A stretch of 64,000 bases of DNA from Marinomonas algarum. GTDB lineage: Bacteria; Pseudomonadota; Gammaproteobacteria; Pseudomonadales; Marinomonadaceae. The stretch covers positions 1 through 64,000 of the forward strand of contig NZ_JAJATW010000012.1 of NCBI RefSeq assembly GCF_020532605.1, given 5' to 3'. Position numbers and translations under genes: made by a program. This document shows, in pieces, positions 1-11,277 of this stretch (positions within the stretch are counted from its first letter, which is position 1; every line of letters starts with the position of its first letter). Under the pieces are notes generated by a model. The model saw only the letters and a program-made list of their open reading frames with translations, was not told the origin of the DNA and did no database searches.

Positions 1-82
1 GCCAATTCACTTAAGCGACTCATCTTCTTAACTTAGTTTAGTAAGCTAAGGCTTGAAGCCCTGTCCGTGTCAGCGAGGGCGT

Positions 83-110
83 ATATTAAGGATCTACAGA
101 TTTTGTGCAA
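83..110 (-). promoter_or_regulatory. strong rRNA/tRNA-type promoter firing out of the window
   Basis: On the minus strand a -35 TTGCAC (105-110) and a -10 TAATAT (83-88) are separated by 16 nt. An A/T-rich stretch at about 111-150 upstream looks like an UP element. The bases after the -10 are G/C rich (ACGCCCTCG), the kind of discriminator seen on stringently controlled rRNA and tRNA promoters. Transcription would start near position 76 and leave the window at its left edge. The transcribed gene is not visible; a stable-RNA operon is my inference. The first 75 bases hold no gene that I can support. Confidence 0.6.
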
Positions 111-171
111 CCCTTTTTTGAAGAAAATTGAAATTAATTTAAAATCAATAGAGAAGAGCGCATAGACGACT

Positions 172-1122
172 TTATAACTGGACGATACGCAGCTCTTTCG
201 GCATAGAAAAAGAGACATTCTCTTCTCTACCCTGTAACTCTTTAGGGGCGAGCCCCCCTTCACTTACAAGGCGATCAATGACTTCATTAACCAACACTTC
301 AGGCGCTGATGCGCCCGCTGTCACGCCCACACTACTAACACCGTCTAACCAAGCAGGATTGATCTCAGCAGCACTATCAATTAAATGAGCAACAGCCCCC
401 ATACGCTCGGCCAACTCTCTTAATCTGTTGGAATTAGAGCTATTTACCGAGCCAACAACCAACACAAGCTGCGACTCTACCGCTAGAGTTTTTACCGCAT
501 CTTGTCGGTTCTGTGTCGCATAACAAATATCGTCCTTTTTAGGACCGGTAATCTTAGGGAAATGTGCTTTTAATGCATCAATAACGACTGAAGTGTCATC
601 CATAGACAAGGTCGTTTGGGTCACAAACGCCAGACGCTCTGGATTCTTTACTGGAAGACTGACAACATCGTCAGGGTGCTCAACCAAATAAATAGCCCCT
701 CCCTGACGATTATCATATTGCCCCATTGTACCTTCTACTTCCGGATGGCCATCGTGACCAATCAGAACACACTCCATTCCGTCTCGAGAATAACGAACAA
801 CTTCTAAATGCACCTTGGTGACCAAAGGGCAAGTTGCGTCGAATACTTTTAAACCACGATCTGTCGCTTCGTCACGCACTGCCTTAGAAACACCATGAGC
901 ACTAAAGATAACAATATTATCATCTGGCACTTGATCTAGCTCATCAACAAACACAGCACCACGAGACTTAAGAGACTCAACGACAAATTTATTATGGACT
1001 ACCTCATGACGTACATAGATAGGCGCTTCAAACAAATCTAGACACCGATTGACGATCTCAATAGCACGATCTACACCAGCACAAAAACCTCGTGGATTCG
1101 CGAGCTGAATAGCAAAGCTCAT
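172..1122 (-). CDS. ispH: 4-hydroxy-3-methylbut-2-enyl diphosphate reductase
   Basis: IspH carries out the last step of the methylerythritol phosphate pathway, reducing HMBPP to IPP and DMAPP in the cytoplasm with a [4Fe-4S] cluster. The three cluster cysteines are visible at residues 14 (PRGFCAG), 98 (DATCP) and 200 (DDICYAT). The conserved histidines of EVVHNK (43) and SAHGVS (76) and the glutamate of GHPEVEG (128) are also present. At 316 residues it has the usual length. The start ATG overlaps the fkpB stop by 4 nt, so it is the last gene of the murJ-ribF-ileS-lspA-fkpB-ispH run, and translational coupling to fkpB is likely. The fkpB-ispH pairing is a common gammaproteobacterial arrangement. 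Confidence 0.97.
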   Translation of the reverse strand: MSFAIQLANPRGFCAGVDRAIEIVNRCLDLFEAPIYVRHEVVHNKFVVESLKSRGAVFVDELDQVPDDNIVIFSAHGVSKAVRDEATDRGLKVFDATCPLVTKVHLEVVRYSRDGMECVLIGHDGHPEVEGTMGQYDNRQGGAIYLVEHPDDVVSLPVKNPERLAFVTQTTLSMDDTSVVIDALKAHFPKITGPKKDDICYATQNRQDAVKTLAVESQLVLVVGSVNSSNSNRLRELAERMGAVAHLIDSAAEINPAWLDGVSSVGVTAGASAPEVLVNEVIDRLVSEGGLAPKELQGREENVSFSMPKELRIVQL

Positions 1123-1550
1123 GCTGCATCCTCAATCGAAATGATTTGTACGCGGAATGTCAATGATCGTCCGGCAAGAGGATGATTGAAGTCCACCAAC
1201 ACCTCTTTCTCACCAATCTCTGCAATAACGCCTGGTAGCTCGTTTTTACTGACATCCGCAAATGAAACCACCATGCCTTCCTCAAGATCCATCGAGAATT
1301 GAGTACGCGAAATTCGTTGGATATTACTCTCATTATGGACACCAAACGAATCCTCGGGCGCCATAGTAAATGATGCCTCTTGACCCACTGACATACCTAA
1401 CAACGCCTTCTCAAAAGCAGGCAACAAACTACCATCACCAAACATAAAGCTCGCGGGTGTTTTAGAAAAATTAGAATCTACAATTTGGCCGTCTTCAAGT
1501 GACAACTCAAAATGCAACGTGACTCGACTTTCTGCCGTAACTACACTCAT
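1119..1550 (-). CDS. fkpB: FKBP-type peptidyl-prolyl cis-trans isomerase (SlpA/FkpB type)
   Basis: This 143-residue protein is a small cytoplasmic FKBP of the SlyD/SlpA class, expected to isomerise prolyl bonds and assist folding. The N-terminal part carries the FKBP half-signature around residues 12-45 ([15 protein letters not shown], then [16 protein letters not shown]). The insert-in-flap region follows at about 65-120. It lacks the histidine-rich metal-binding tail of SlyD, which favours FkpB. It overlaps lspA upstream and ispH downstream by 4 nt each, in ATGA junctions. Its exact client proteins cannot be read from the sequence. Confidence 0.93.
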   Translation of the reverse strand: MSVVTAESRVTLHFELSLEDGQIVDSNFSKTPASFMFGDGSLLPAFEKALLGMSVGQEASFTMAPEDSFGVHNESNIQRISRTQFSMDLEEGMVVSFADVSKNELPGVIAEIGEKEVLVDFNHPLAGRSLTFRVQIISIEDAA

Positions 1551-2053
1551 TTTTTTGCATCCTCTTGCTTTTTCGTCACAAAACCTTCGATTAACATCAG
1601 AACAACTCCGATTGTGATGGCACTATCAGCAACGTTAAACGCTGGGAAATACCAAGACTGCTGCCAATGAACTTGGATAAAGTCAACCACATGACCGTAC
1701 ACTAACCGATCATAAAGATTGCCAATTGCCCCGCCCAAAATAAAGGTCAAGGCAAGTGACTCCAATCGGTTCGTATTTGCTATTTTCACCAGCCGCCAAC
1801 TTATTCCTATTACGACAGCTAGGGCGATGACAGAGAAAAACCAACGTTGCCAACCACCCGCTTGCGCAAGAAAACTAAAGGCAGCCCCTGTGTTGTATCT
1901 CAGGGTAAGGTCAAAAAACGGTAAAACCGTAATCTCTTGGCCATAGTATAAGTTGGCTTCAACAGCCTGCTTACTAACCCAGTCAACAACAAATAACACG
2001 AGTGCCAGCAGCCACCAGCGCTGAACTCTTCTCCAAACAGTCGACACCGTCAT
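1547..2053 (-). CDS. lspA: lipoprotein signal peptidase (SPase II)
   Basis: LspA is the inner-membrane aspartyl protease that removes signal peptides from diacylglyceryl-modified prolipoproteins. The 168-residue protein has four hydrophobic segments. The catalytic aspartates are visible at about residue 124 in the GNLYDR-GHVVDF block and residue 143 in FNVADSAITIG. The conserved NTGAAFSF stretch lies near residue 54. The start codon shares one base with the ileS stop and the stop overlaps the fkpB start, so translation is coupled on both sides. The C-terminus ends in a short lysine-rich cytoplasmic tail. Confidence 0.96.
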   Translation of the reverse strand: MTVSTVWRRVQRWWLLALVLFVVDWVSKQAVEANLYYGQEITVLPFFDLTLRYNTGAAFSFLAQAGGWQRWFFSVIALAVVIGISWRLVKIANTNRLESLALTFILGGAIGNLYDRLVYGHVVDFIQVHWQQSWYFPAFNVADSAITIGVVLMLIEGFVTKKQEDAKK

Positions 2054-4875
2054 TAGGCGTAAAGGCGCTTTTCACCTTCCCCATTAGGCAAATTAGAAAT
2101 ACAGCGATCACACAACTCAGGGTGTGCTTCACGATGCCCCACTTCCTCTCGGTGATGCCAGCAACGTACACATTTTGTGTTCTTACTCAGCTCAACGTGT
2201 ACTTTTAAACCCTCTAAGTCTGTCGCCACAGCTTCTCCCGTGGCGGCAGAAAGTGGTAGCACTTTCACTTCAGACGCAATTAATACAAAACGCAACTCTT
2301 CACCCAACTGGTTTAACGTCGCTTGCAAAGAGTCATCACAATACAGAGTAATCTCAGCACTCAGACTGGCCTTCATTTTGCCTTCACTGCGTGCTGCTTC
2401 TAATACTTTGTTAATGGCTACTTTGGATTCTAAAATTTTCTTCCAAAATTCACGCCCCATCAATTCATCGCCTTTTAGCTCTTCAAGCCCTTGGTACCAA
2501 GTCTCCAAAAAGATGGATTCACTACGCTTACCAGGCAAGGTTTGCCAAATTTCGTCTGCCGTAAAACTCAAAATAGGAGCAATCCAACGAGAGAAGGCTT
2601 CCATCACATGATAAAGAGCCGTTTGAGCAGAACGACGCGCCAAGCTGTTTTCTTGCGTTGTATATTGACGGTCTTTGATGACATCAAGGTAAAAACCACC
2701 CAAATCTACAGAACAGAAATTCTGGATTTTCTGGTTTACCGTATGAAATTGATATTCATTGTAAGCAGTATTCAATTCTTTTTGTAACAATGCTGCACGA
2801 TCTACAATCCAACAATCTAGGGCGATCATATCACTCGATGGCACCATGTCAGTGGCTGGATTAAAACCATTCAAATTCGCCATCATAAAGCGCGCTGTGT
2901 TACGAATACGTCGATATGAATCAGCAACGCGTTTTAAAATTTCATCAGATACCGTCATTTCCGTCGTGTAGTCCGTCGCTGCAACCCACAAGCGAATAAT
3001 ATCGGCACCCAAGGTATCCATTACTTTTTGAGGTGATAAAACATTGCCCAGTGATTTGGACATTTTACGACCATCACCATCTACGGTAAAACCGTGAGTC
3101 AGTACTTGCTTATAAGGCGGTACACCGCGGATTGCTATAGACGTTTTCAACGAAGACTGGAACCAACCACGATGTTGATCGGAGCCTTCCAAGTACAAAT
3201 CCGCTGGGAAACGTAATTCGTCACGTTGATCAATAACAGAATAATGCGTTACGCCAGAATCAAACCATACATCGAGCGTATCGGTGACCTTGCTGTACTT
3301 ATCCGCGTCTTCTCCAAGCAACTCTGCTGCATCCATTTCGAACCAAGCATCAATGCCTTCTTTCTCGATACGTTTTGCCACTTCCTCAATAAGATGGGGT
3401 GTTTCTGGATGTAATTCTTGAGTTTCTTTGTTAATAAACAAAGCAATCGGCACACCCCAAGTACGCTGACGAGATACACACCAATCAGGACTGTTATTCA
3501 ACATCCCTTCCATGCGATTTTGGCCCCAGCTTGGCACCCATTTCACGCCTTCCACGGCGTGTTTAGCCGCATCCAACAAACCTTCTTTGGTCATGCTGAT
3601 AAACCACTGAGGCGTGGCACGGAAAATCAATGGCGTTTTGGTACGCCAGCAATGTGGATAACTGTGGAAAATCTTTGTTTCAAGTACTAAAGCATGATTA
3701 CGGTTCAGCGCCTCTAACACCGCACCATCGACTTTATAAACATGCAAACCAGCGAATTCACCTGCCGCTTCGGAGTACACACCGTTGTCCTGCACTAGGT
3801 TAATCGTACCGATACCATTTTCACGACCAACGTTGAAGTCATCCACCCCATGGTCTGGCGCTGTGTGTACACAACCCGTACCCGCTTCGGTGGTGACATG
3901 CTCACCAAGAATGATAGGGATGTCCCGCTCTAAGAAAGGGTGGTTCAACACAGTACCTTTCAACTCAGCACCCACCGTGTGGCCAACAACAGCAAAGTCA
4001 GTTACGCCGTAACGCGCCATCAAACCTTCAACCATATCTTCAGCAACGATCAAGCGCTCTTTGCCTAAGCCCATATCCACTTCAACAAGCGCATAATTAA
4101 ATTCAGGATGTACAGATACAGCTTGGCTTGCAGGAAGCGTCCAAGGCGTGGTTGTCCAAATAACCACAGACACTTTGCCTTCACCAACCACATCCGCAAA
4201 TTTCGCTAATAGCGCCGCTTCGTCTTGAGGCATATAACGCACATCGAGAGACAAGGACGTTTTATCTTGGTATTCCACTTCTGCTTCCGCTAAAGCAGAA
4301 CCGCCGACCACACTCCAGTAAACTGGCTTGAAGCCTTTTACCAAGTGTCCGTTCTCAGCGATTTTACCCAGTGCACGAACAATATTAGCTTCCGTTTGGA
4401 AGTTCATGGTTAGATAAGGATTTTCCCAATCACCCATTACACCCAAGCGGATAAAATCTTTCTTTTGCTCTTCTATTTGCGTGTAAGCATATTCACGGCA
4501 TTTCGCGCGAAACTCTTTATAAGAAACTTTTGCACCGGCCTTACCAATAAGCTGTTCAACTTTGTGCTCGATCGGCAAGCCGTGGCAATCCCAACCTGGA
4601 ATATAAGGCGCATCAAAACCACTCACGGTTTTGGACTTAACAATAATATCTTTGAGGATTTTGTTAACCGCATGACCAATATGGATACTACCATTTGCGT
4701 ATGGAGGGCCATCATGGAGCACAAAAGACGGACGCCCTTTACTGACTTCGCGCACTTTTTGGTAAAGATCCATATCCTGCCAACGCTTCAACATTGCAGG
4801 CTCACGTTTTGCCAAATCTCCACGCATTGGGAAGGTCGTATCTGGCAAATTCAGTGTCGGTTTGTAATCACTCAT
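2053..4875 (-). CDS. ileS: isoleucyl-tRNA synthetase
   Basis: IleS is the class I aminoacyl-tRNA synthetase that charges tRNA-Ile. The 940 residues match the usual length of the bacterial eukaryote-unlike form. The HIGH motif is at residues 65-68 and the KMSKS motif lies in [10 protein letters not shown] near residue 600. A C-terminal zinc-binding module with two cysteine pairs (CVRCWHH and CDRC) sits close to the end. The editing (CP1) domain contains the [16 protein letters not shown] [10 protein letters not shown] segment. It lies between ribF (32 nt away) and lspA (1 nt overlap), the standard order in this operon. Confidence 0.98.
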   Translation of the reverse strand: MSDYKPTLNLPDTTFPMRGDLAKREPAMLKRWQDMDLYQKVREVSKGRPSFVLHDGPPYANGSIHIGHAVNKILKDIIVKSKTVSGFDAPYIPGWDCHGLPIEHKVEQLIGKAGAKVSYKEFRAKCREYAYTQIEEQKKDFIRLGVMGDWENPYLTMNFQTEANIVRALGKIAENGHLVKGFKPVYWSVVGGSALAEAEVEYQDKTSLSLDVRYMPQDEAALLAKFADVVGEGKVSVVIWTTTPWTLPASQAVSVHPEFNYALVEVDMGLGKERLIVAEDMVEGLMARYGVTDFAVVGHTVGAELKGTVLNHPFLERDIPIILGEHVTTEAGTGCVHTAPDHGVDDFNVGRENGIGTINLVQDNGVYSEAAGEFAGLHVYKVDGAVLEALNRNHALVLETKIFHSYPHCWRTKTPLIFRATPQWFISMTKEGLLDAAKHAVEGVKWVPSWGQNRMEGMLNNSPDWCVSRQRTWGVPIALFINKETQELHPETPHLIEEVAKRIEKEGIDAWFEMDAAELLGEDADKYSKVTDTLDVWFDSGVTHYSVIDQRDELRFPADLYLEGSDQHRGWFQSSLKTSIAIRGVPPYKQVLTHGFTVDGDGRKMSKSLGNVLSPQKVMDTLGADIIRLWVAATDYTTEMTVSDEILKRVADSYRRIRNTARFMMANLNGFNPATDMVPSSDMIALDCWIVDRAALLQKELNTAYNEYQFHTVNQKIQNFCSVDLGGFYLDVIKDRQYTTQENSLARRSAQTALYHVMEAFSRWIAPILSFTADEIWQTLPGKRSESIFLETWYQGLEELKGDELMGREFWKKILESKVAINKVLEAARSEGKMKASLSAEITLYCDDSLQATLNQLGEELRFVLIASEVKVLPLSAATGEAVATDLEGLKVHVELSKNTKCVRCWHHREEVGHREAHPELCDRCISNLPNGEGEKRLYA

Positions 4876-4907
4876 GGTTTATCGATTTATCCTCAAAGAT
4901 CATCTTT

Positions 4908-5837
4908 TCACTGATTAGCAAAGAAACGTATTGCTTCTTCTTTATCACATTGAATTTGTTTTTCCAGCTCACTTAAGCCGGCCATTTTTCGCTCTGCCCT
5001 AATAAATTGACAGAAAGTTACTCGAGCATACTTGTCATACAAGTCACCCTTAAAATCCAGTAAATGCACTTCTAATAGGGCTGTTTTTCCATTCACTGTT
5101 GGACGAACACCAATATTGGCAACACCATCATGGCTCTCACCATCGACATCCAACGTGACAGCATACACACCTGACAAAGCCGATCGAACACCTTTTAGGT
5201 TAATGTTTGCCGTTGGGAACCCTAGTTTTCGACCCAATTTCTGGCCATGAATAATTCGACCACTTAAGGTTACCGAATGCCCCATGTTCATTTTTGCAGA
5301 AACAACGTCACCTCGTTCTAAAGCCTGACGTATCACGGTACTACTGACGCGTTCATTATTGACATTTAAGACAGACGGGGTGTTTTCAACCGCGAAGTCA
5401 TGTTGTCGGCCAAACACTTGTAGATAATCAAAATCACCTTGTCGATCGCAGCCAAAACGAAAATCATCCCCTACAACTAAATGCTTAATAGACAAGCCAT
5501 CTAGTAGGATTTTTTGGCAGAACGCCTGAGCATTAAGCTGTTGCAACTTAGGGTTAAAAGGCATGCACAGTACATAATCAATGCCCTGCCCCTGCAGCAA
5601 AGCCACTTTATCCCGTAGACGCCCTATTCGCCCTGGCGCAGTATCCGGTGCAAAAAACTCTCTTGGCTGTGGTTCAAAGATCATGATCGCGGCTGGCGCA
5701 TTGTATTGCTTTGCCAACGTCTTTACACGAGCCAAAATAGCACTGTGGCCTAAGTGAACGCCGTCAAAGTTGCCTATCGTTAGCACACATTTTTGATGCC
5801 TTGAACGGATATTATGAATACCGCGAATTAACTCCAT
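4908..5837 (-). CDS. ribF: bifunctional riboflavin kinase / FAD synthetase
   Basis: RibF phosphorylates riboflavin to FMN and adenylylates FMN to FAD. The N-terminal nucleotidyltransferase domain shows the TIGNFDGVHLGH motif near residues 20-32 and the ISSTVIRQ-like SSTVIRQAL motif near residue 165. The C-terminal riboflavin kinase domain starts at about residue 185, with LGFPTANI and GVRPTVNGK visible. The 309-residue length is normal. It follows murJ in the direction of transcription across a 135-nt gap that contains a TATAAT box, so it may be read from its own promoter as well as from murJ. Confidence 0.97.
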   Translation of the reverse strand: MELIRGIHNIRSRHQKCVLTIGNFDGVHLGHSAILARVKTLAKQYNAPAAIMIFEPQPREFFAPDTAPGRIGRLRDKVALLQGQGIDYVLCMPFNPKLQQLNAQAFCQKILLDGLSIKHLVVGDDFRFGCDRQGDFDYLQVFGRQHDFAVENTPSVLNVNNERVSSTVIRQALERGDVVSAKMNMGHSVTLSGRIIHGQKLGRKLGFPTANINLKGVRSALSGVYAVTLDVDGESHDGVANIGVRPTVNGKTALLEVHLLDFKGDLYDKYARVTFCQFIRAERKMAGLSELEKQIQCDKEEAIRFFANQ

Positions 5838-5885
5838 ATCACCCCGTACAAAAACATTAAGCTGAGTATTGAAAAAATACCCGCG

Positions 5886-5914
5886 ATTATATAGCAGTTA
5901 ACGACCTTAAGGTA
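5886..5914 (-). promoter_or_regulatory. candidate promoter for ribF-ileS-lspA-fkpB-ispH
   Basis: A perfect TATAAT lies on the minus strand at 5886-5891, followed by a G/C-rich start region (CGCGGG) about 45 nt before the ribF start codon. The -35 at a 17-nt spacing is poor, so this call rests mainly on the -10 and the position. Confidence 0.4.
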
Positions 5915-5972
5915 GGCCAGAACTTGAACAAGGACGCTCTCACGCTCGCATTGTCATAAGATCCACTGACCA

Positions 5973-7547
5973 CTAGACAGAGTGCTTTAGACTTGCAGGT
6001 CGTAACCCAGCGACGATCGCCGTCACACCATATACAACAACACCCGCCACTACGATCATAAACGTATAACCCACTCTTTCCCAATCACTCATCTGGACCC
6101 ACTGCCAACCTTGCTGTGAAAAAACATAAAGTGTTGCCCCTAAAGCAAAGGTTGCACTTAACAAAATACGCAACAAGCGCCGCCAATGAACTGAAAACAC
6201 ATGAAAAGATTGCTGATGAAGACCTCGCCATAGCAAGTACGCATTTAACGCGGCAGACAAACTGGTCGCTAACGCTAAACCTACATGACCAAACGGCCAT
6301 ACTAGAATTAGATTAAAGACCATATTAGACACCATCGCGATGATCCCAATACGCACGGGCGTTTTAACGTCTTGCCTTGCGTAATACCCAGGTGCAAGCA
6401 CTTTAATCAGCATCATAAACACCAACCCTAACGAATACGCCTGTAAACTTTGCGCCGCCATGGTCACATCATTCACCGTCAGCGCTCCACGATAAAAGAT
6501 CGTTGCGATTAAAGGTTCTGCCAACATAAACAAAGCCAATGATGAAGGAATAGCAATGAGCAATAAAAGACGTAGCGCCCAATCTAAGGTGCCTGAAAAC
6601 TGACTCGCATCACCGCCTGAAAAACTTCGCGATAAGGACGGCAAAATAACCGTACTGATTGCAATCGCGAAAATACCTAACGGCAATTCATAAAGGCGAT
6701 CGGATAAATACAACCAAGTAATACTGCCCGTTTGCAAAAATGACGCTAGCACGGTATCCAACAACAAGTTAATTTGACTGACTGAGACACCGAATAAAGC
6801 CGGCCCCATCAATATCAGAATACGCCTTACGCCTGGGTGTGAGAAATTTAAACTGGGCATCGGCAACAACTTCAATCTTGCCAGAAAAGGCACCTGAAAC
6901 AACAACTGGATCAAGCCTGCAGCAAACACCCCCCAAGCCACCGCGATTTCTGATTGCGCAGCAGATTGCGCGAAAAACAAGGTCGCTACAATGAGAGACA
7001 AATTAAGGAAAATAGGCGTAATAGCTGGCACAGCGTATTCCCCGTGCGCATTGAGTATGCCGCCAGCCAATGCGGTTAAAGAAATAAACATCAAATAGGG
7101 AAAGGTAATGACCAACAAATCCGCTGCTAAAACTGTCTGCTCCACATTTCCAGCAAAACCTGGCGCGAACACATAAACAACCCAAGGCGCACACAGCATA
7201 AACAATATGGTCACACACAATAGAACCAATGCCAGTGAACCACTTACGGCAGAAATCAGCGCCCTCACCTCGCTCGGTCCTTCTTTGACGCGATAATCAC
7301 TTAAAACGGGAACAAACGCTTGAGCGAACGCTCCCTCAGCAAATAACCTTCGGAAGAAGTTAGGGATTTTAAACGCCACATAAAATGCGTCGGCACTTCC
7401 ACTGGCACCTAACACATAGGCCAACGCCGCATCACGCACCAACCCAAGGATACGCGACAGGAAAGTACACACTGATACTAAGACACCAGAACGCAATAAA
7501 GGCAAAGACTTACGTGGTTTATTCAAGCTCACTTTTTTTTCAGACAT
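5973..7547 (-). CDS. murJ: lipid II flippase MurJ (MviN)
   Basis: MurJ moves the peptidoglycan precursor lipid II across the inner membrane. The 524-residue protein is almost entirely hydrophobic, with about fourteen transmembrane segments as in the MVF/MOP family. The signature near residues 55-75 (PNFFRRLFAEGAFAQAFVP) is intact, as is the early arginine-rich RILGLVRD. It is the first gene of the run down to ispH and is divergent from rpsT across 252 nt. The short basic N-terminal tail before the first membrane segment (about 18 residues) is ordinary for the family. Confidence 0.97.
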   Translation of the reverse strand: MSEKKVSLNKPRKSLPLLRSGVLVSVCTFLSRILGLVRDAALAYVLGASGSADAFYVAFKIPNFFRRLFAEGAFAQAFVPVLSDYRVKEGPSEVRALISAVSGSLALVLLCVTILFMLCAPWVVYVFAPGFAGNVEQTVLAADLLVITFPYLMFISLTALAGGILNAHGEYAVPAITPIFLNLSLIVATLFFAQSAAQSEIAVAWGVFAAGLIQLLFQVPFLARLKLLPMPSLNFSHPGVRRILILMGPALFGVSVSQINLLLDTVLASFLQTGSITWLYLSDRLYELPLGIFAIAISTVILPSLSRSFSGGDASQFSGTLDWALRLLLLIAIPSSLALFMLAEPLIATIFYRGALTVNDVTMAAQSLQAYSLGLVFMMLIKVLAPGYYARQDVKTPVRIGIIAMVSNMVFNLILVWPFGHVGLALATSLSAALNAYLLWRGLHQQSFHVFSVHWRRLLRILLSATFALGATLYVFSQQGWQWVQMSDWERVGYTFMIVVAGVVVYGVTAIVAGLRPASLKHSV

Positions 7548-7676
7548 ACCGTTTTCTATTTAAAAGACAAGACAGACAATATAAAGAGCGGACAAAACAC
7601 CCTAAGAATAACACCGGCTTCACTTTGAGCGCAGTCAAATATATCCGCTCATTTGATTAATATTTGTATAATAGGG

Positions 7677-7704
7677 TTGTGACCGCGCTAAAAACTGGTA
7701 AAAT
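7677..7704 (+). promoter_or_regulatory. candidate rpsT promoter
   Basis: TTGTGA (7677-7682) and TAAAAT (7699-7704) are separated by 16 nt, and the -10 is followed by a G/C-rich discriminator (CCGCCGCG). A second TATAAT lies just upstream at 7667-7672 but has a poor -35. Transcription from the first would give a leader of roughly 90 nt before rpsT. Confidence 0.5.
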
Positions 7705-7745
7705 CCGCCGCGAGATTTCAAAGTTAAAACTTGACAATAATTTCA

Positions 7746-7768
7746 TGGCGTAGCAAATTGCTAGGCCA
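7746..7768 (+). promoter_or_regulatory. hairpin in the rpsT leader
   Basis: Arms of 11 nt at 7746-7756 and 7758-7768 are complementary with one mismatch around a single central base. The hairpin ends about 18 nt before the AAAGGAG ribosome-binding site (7786-7792). It lies within the predicted rpsT leader, where S20 autoregulation could act; that role is inferred. Confidence 0.45.
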
Positions 7769-7799
7769 TTTCGTATTTAAAAATTAAAGGAGCCAGACC

Positions 7800-8063
7800 G
7801 TGGCAAATTCCGCCGGTTCAAAAAAACGCGCGCGCCAAGCAATCAAAAGCCGCGCTCACAATGGTAGCCTTCGTTCAATGGTTCGCACATACTTGAAAAA
7901 AGTAGATGCGGCTATCGAAGCAGGCAATCAAGCTGACGCACAAGCAGCTTACGTTCTAGCAACTTCTAAGCTAGACAAAGCCGCTGACAAAGGCCTATAT
8001 CACAAAAACAAAGCAGCTCGCCATAAGAGCCGCTTGAGTGCTAAAATCAAAGCACTGGCTTAA
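7800..8063 (+). CDS. rpsT: 30S ribosomal protein S20
   Basis: S20 is a primary 16S rRNA-binding protein of the small subunit. The 87-residue, lysine/arginine/alanine-rich helical protein begins [12 protein letters not shown] and ends in a basic tail, as the family does. The start is GTG at 7800, seven bases after AAAGGAG; no upstream start fits. A non-ATG start is usual for rpsT (TTG in E. coli) and fits translational control of this gene. It is a single-gene unit with its own promoter and terminator, divergent from murJ. Confidence 0.97.
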   Translation: MANSAGSKKRARQAIKSRAHNGSLRSMVRTYLKKVDAAIEAGNQADAQAAYVLATSKLDKAADKGLYHKNKAARHKSRLSAKIKALA

Positions 8064-8070
8064 TACCTAT

Positions 8071-8096
8071 AAAAAACCGGCTTAGCCGGTTTTTTT
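8071..8096 (+). terminator. rho-independent terminator of rpsT
   Basis: A run of A (8071-8076), the arm CCGGC, a TTA loop, the arm GCCGG and a run of T to 8096 form a compact symmetric hairpin. The flanking A and T runs let it act in both directions, serving rpsT on the plus strand and dgkA on the minus strand. Confidence 0.85.
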
Positions 8097-8141
8097 ATGT
8101 CTTTTTATTTATGCAAACACATCAAAGCCAAAACACTGACG

Positions 8142-8507
8142 CTAATCGGCAAATAAAATAAGCAACCAAACAACGCCCGCCAAGAAAAGCGTCAACATCA
8201 CGGCAGCAGAACCTAGATCTTTTGCGCGACCAGACAGTTCATGATGCTCATTACTAATGCGATCCACGACAGCTTCAACACTTGAGTTAAGTGTTTCTAC
8301 CACCAACACCATACCAACAGAAAAAATCAGCACAGCCTGCTCTAGCCCTGTATCGCCCAACCAAATGGCCAACGGCAAAGCAATAAGAAACAAAAACGTT
8401 TCTTGTCGGAACGCGGCCTCATGACGCCATTGAGCACGCAAACCTTGATAAGAATATTTACTGGCGTCTAAGATGCGCTCTAAGCCTGATTTACCTGGTT
8501 TTGCCAT
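8142..8507 (-). CDS. dgkA: diacylglycerol kinase
   Basis: DgkA is a small trimeric inner-membrane kinase that recycles diacylglycerol, a by-product of osmoregulated glucan and lipid A decoration, to phosphatidic acid. The 121 residues contain three transmembrane stretches. The family signature ETLNSSVEAVVDR is at 71-83 and ELSGRAKDLGSAAV at 90-103. It is the last gene of obgE-proB-dgkA, 30 nt after proB. An osmoregulated glucan gene (opgD) lies at the other end of this window and makes DgkA's substrate indirectly, but the two are not linked in an operon. Confidence 0.95.
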   Translation of the reverse strand: MAKPGKSGLERILDASKYSYQGLRAQWRHEAAFRQETFLFLIALPLAIWLGDTGLEQAVLIFSVGMVLVVETLNSSVEAVVDRISNEHHELSGRAKDLGSAAVMLTLFLAGVVWLLILFAD

Positions 8508-8537
8508 TACTGCCTCTTCTGTTTGCGCCTAAATACA

Positions 8538-9662
8538 CTAAAGAATAACCAAATCATCACGATGAATAAGCTCAGACTCGCCTTGATAACCTAGAATGTC
8601 ACCAATGCTCGACGAAGGCTGACCTAACAACTTCAATGTTTCAGCAACACTGTAATTGACAAGACCTCGTGCCACCAACACACCTTTCGTGTCGACACAA
8701 ATCACCATATCACCGCGTGAAAATGAACCTTGAGCATCTTTAACACCCACAGACAGAAGACTGGTCCCTTCTTCGCGCAATGCATTGACAGCGCCTTCAT
8801 CTAATACCAGTGCTCCTCGACTTTTCAGGTGCCCCGCAAGCCACTGCTTGCGCGCAGTCACTCGACAATGCTCTGGTTGCAACCAAGTACCTAACAGCTC
8901 ACCAGACGCCACCCTAGTAATCACATCCTCCACTCGCCCTGAGGCGATTAAAGTATCAGCACCAGAACGCGCCGCCAGCCGTGCTGCACGCACCTTTGTT
9001 AACATGCCGCCACTGCCTAGCACACCCGCACCACCACTTGCCATCGACTCTAAACGATCATCTGAAGCCGAAATATGCGAAATGAGCTGCGCATCTTGGT
9101 AATCACGAGGGTTCTTATCAAATAATCCAAGTTGATCGGTCAAAATAATCAACGCATCCGCTTCAACCAAGTTGGCCACCAAGGCACCAAGCGTATCATT
9201 ATCGCCAAAACGAATTTCGTCGGTCACAACCGTATCGTTTTCATTCACAATGGGTACAACACCAAAGCCAAGCAGAGTACGCAACGAAGAACGTGCATTT
9301 AGATAACGTCGGCGATTAGATAGGTCATCATGTGTTAGCAAGATTTGAGCGGTGCATAAATTATGTTTTTCAAAATGCGACTCATACACTCCCACTAACT
9401 CCATCTGACCAACCGCTGCCGCGGCCTGCAATTCGTTCACCTGAGTGGGACGAGAGGAAAAGCCCAAACGCTTCATGCCAGCCGCAATTGAGCCAGAGGA
9501 CACCAGAACCACTTCTTTACCTTGCGCACGCAGTTGAGCAATTTGCGCTACCCAAAGCCCGATTCGAGCCACATCCAAGCCTTGACCATCGTTTGTTAAT
9601 AAGGCACTACCAATCTTCACCACGACGCGTTGCGCTTGCGCTATTTTCTCTCGCATATCCAT
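8538..9662 (-). CDS. proB: glutamate 5-kinase
   Basis: ProB phosphorylates glutamate in the first step of proline synthesis. Residues 1 to about 255 form the amino-acid-kinase domain, with KIGSALLT near the start, [19 protein letters not shown] in the middle and [12 protein letters not shown] near residue 215. A C-terminal PUA domain follows from about residue 275 ([12 protein letters not shown]). The 374-residue length is that of the PUA-containing form. It sits between obgE (27 nt upstream) and dgkA. The next step enzyme, proA, is not in the window. Feedback inhibition by proline is a family property. Confidence 0.96.
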   Translation of the reverse strand: MDMREKIAQAQRVVVKIGSALLTNDGQGLDVARIGLWVAQIAQLRAQGKEVVLVSSGSIAAGMKRLGFSSRPTQVNELQAAAAVGQMELVGVYESHFEKHNLCTAQILLTHDDLSNRRRYLNARSSLRTLLGFGVVPIVNENDTVVTDEIRFGDNDTLGALVANLVEADALIILTDQLGLFDKNPRDYQDAQLISHISASDDRLESMASGGAGVLGSGGMLTKVRAARLAARSGADTLIASGRVEDVITRVASGELLGTWLQPEHCRVTARKQWLAGHLKSRGALVLDEGAVNALREEGTSLLSVGVKDAQGSFSRGDMVICVDTKGVLVARGLVNYSVAETLKLLGQPSSSIGDILGYQGESELIHRDDLVIL

Positions 9663-9688
9663 GATTTACTGCTTTTCCACTCGCTAGA

Positions 9689-10903
<1,215 letters not shown>

Positions 10904-10920
10904 TCAATTTCAATGCATTG

Positions 10921-10926
10921 ATTATA
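10921..10926 (-). promoter_or_regulatory. candidate -10 box for obgE
   Basis: TATAAT on the minus strand lies about 42 nt before the obgE start and directly after the rpmA terminator. The matching -35 position would fall within the terminator T tract and has no good hexamer, so the evidence is weak. Confidence 0.35.
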
Positions 10927-10936
10927 GAATTCTTCC

Positions 10937-10969
10937 AAAAAAAAAGCCCCGCGTCGCGGAGCTTTTTTT
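10937..10969 (-). terminator. rho-independent terminator of rplU-rpmA
   Basis: Minus-strand arms GCTCCGC and GCGGGGC (one mismatch) close a 3-nt loop and are followed by nine T. The structure sits 18 nt after the rpmA stop and before the obgE leader. Confidence 0.85.
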
Positions 10970-10986
10970 AAGTTTTTAGCAAGTAA

Positions 10987-11244
10987 TTACGCAGCAACGA
11001 CAGAAACTGTACGACGCTTCAACTTACCTTTCACTTCAAACTTCACTTGGCCTTCTGCAACAGCAAACAAAGTGTGATCTTTACCAATTTGAACACCAAC
11101 ACCAGGGTGGAACTGAGTACCACGCTGACGAACAAGGATGTTACCTGGGATCACAACTTGACCACCAAAACGTTTGACACCTAATCGTTTCGACTCGGAA
11201 TCGCGACCGTTACGAGTACTACCACCCGCCTTTTTATGAGCCAT
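10987..11244 (-). CDS. rpmA: 50S ribosomal protein L27
   Basis: L27 lies near the peptidyl-transferase centre, where its N-terminus contacts the tRNA ends. The 85-residue sequence begins [16 protein letters not shown], the normal gammaproteobacterial form without the cleavable leader of Firmicutes. The [13 protein letters not shown] QRGTQFHPG block is at about 40-48. It is co-transcribed with rplU, 33 nt upstream, and followed by a strong terminator. Confidence 0.97.
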   Translation of the reverse strand: MAHKKAGGSTRNGRDSESKRLGVKRFGGQVVIPGNILVRQRGTQFHPGVGVQIGKDHTLFAVAEGQVKFEVKGKLKRRTVSVVAA

Positions 11245-11277
11245 GACTTACTCCTTAAAATTTAATTTAGTTAGGGC

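Noticed and set aside
7732..7737. TTGACA in the rpsT leader as the main promoter
   Set aside because: No acceptable -10 lies 15-19 nt downstream; that position falls in the hairpin.
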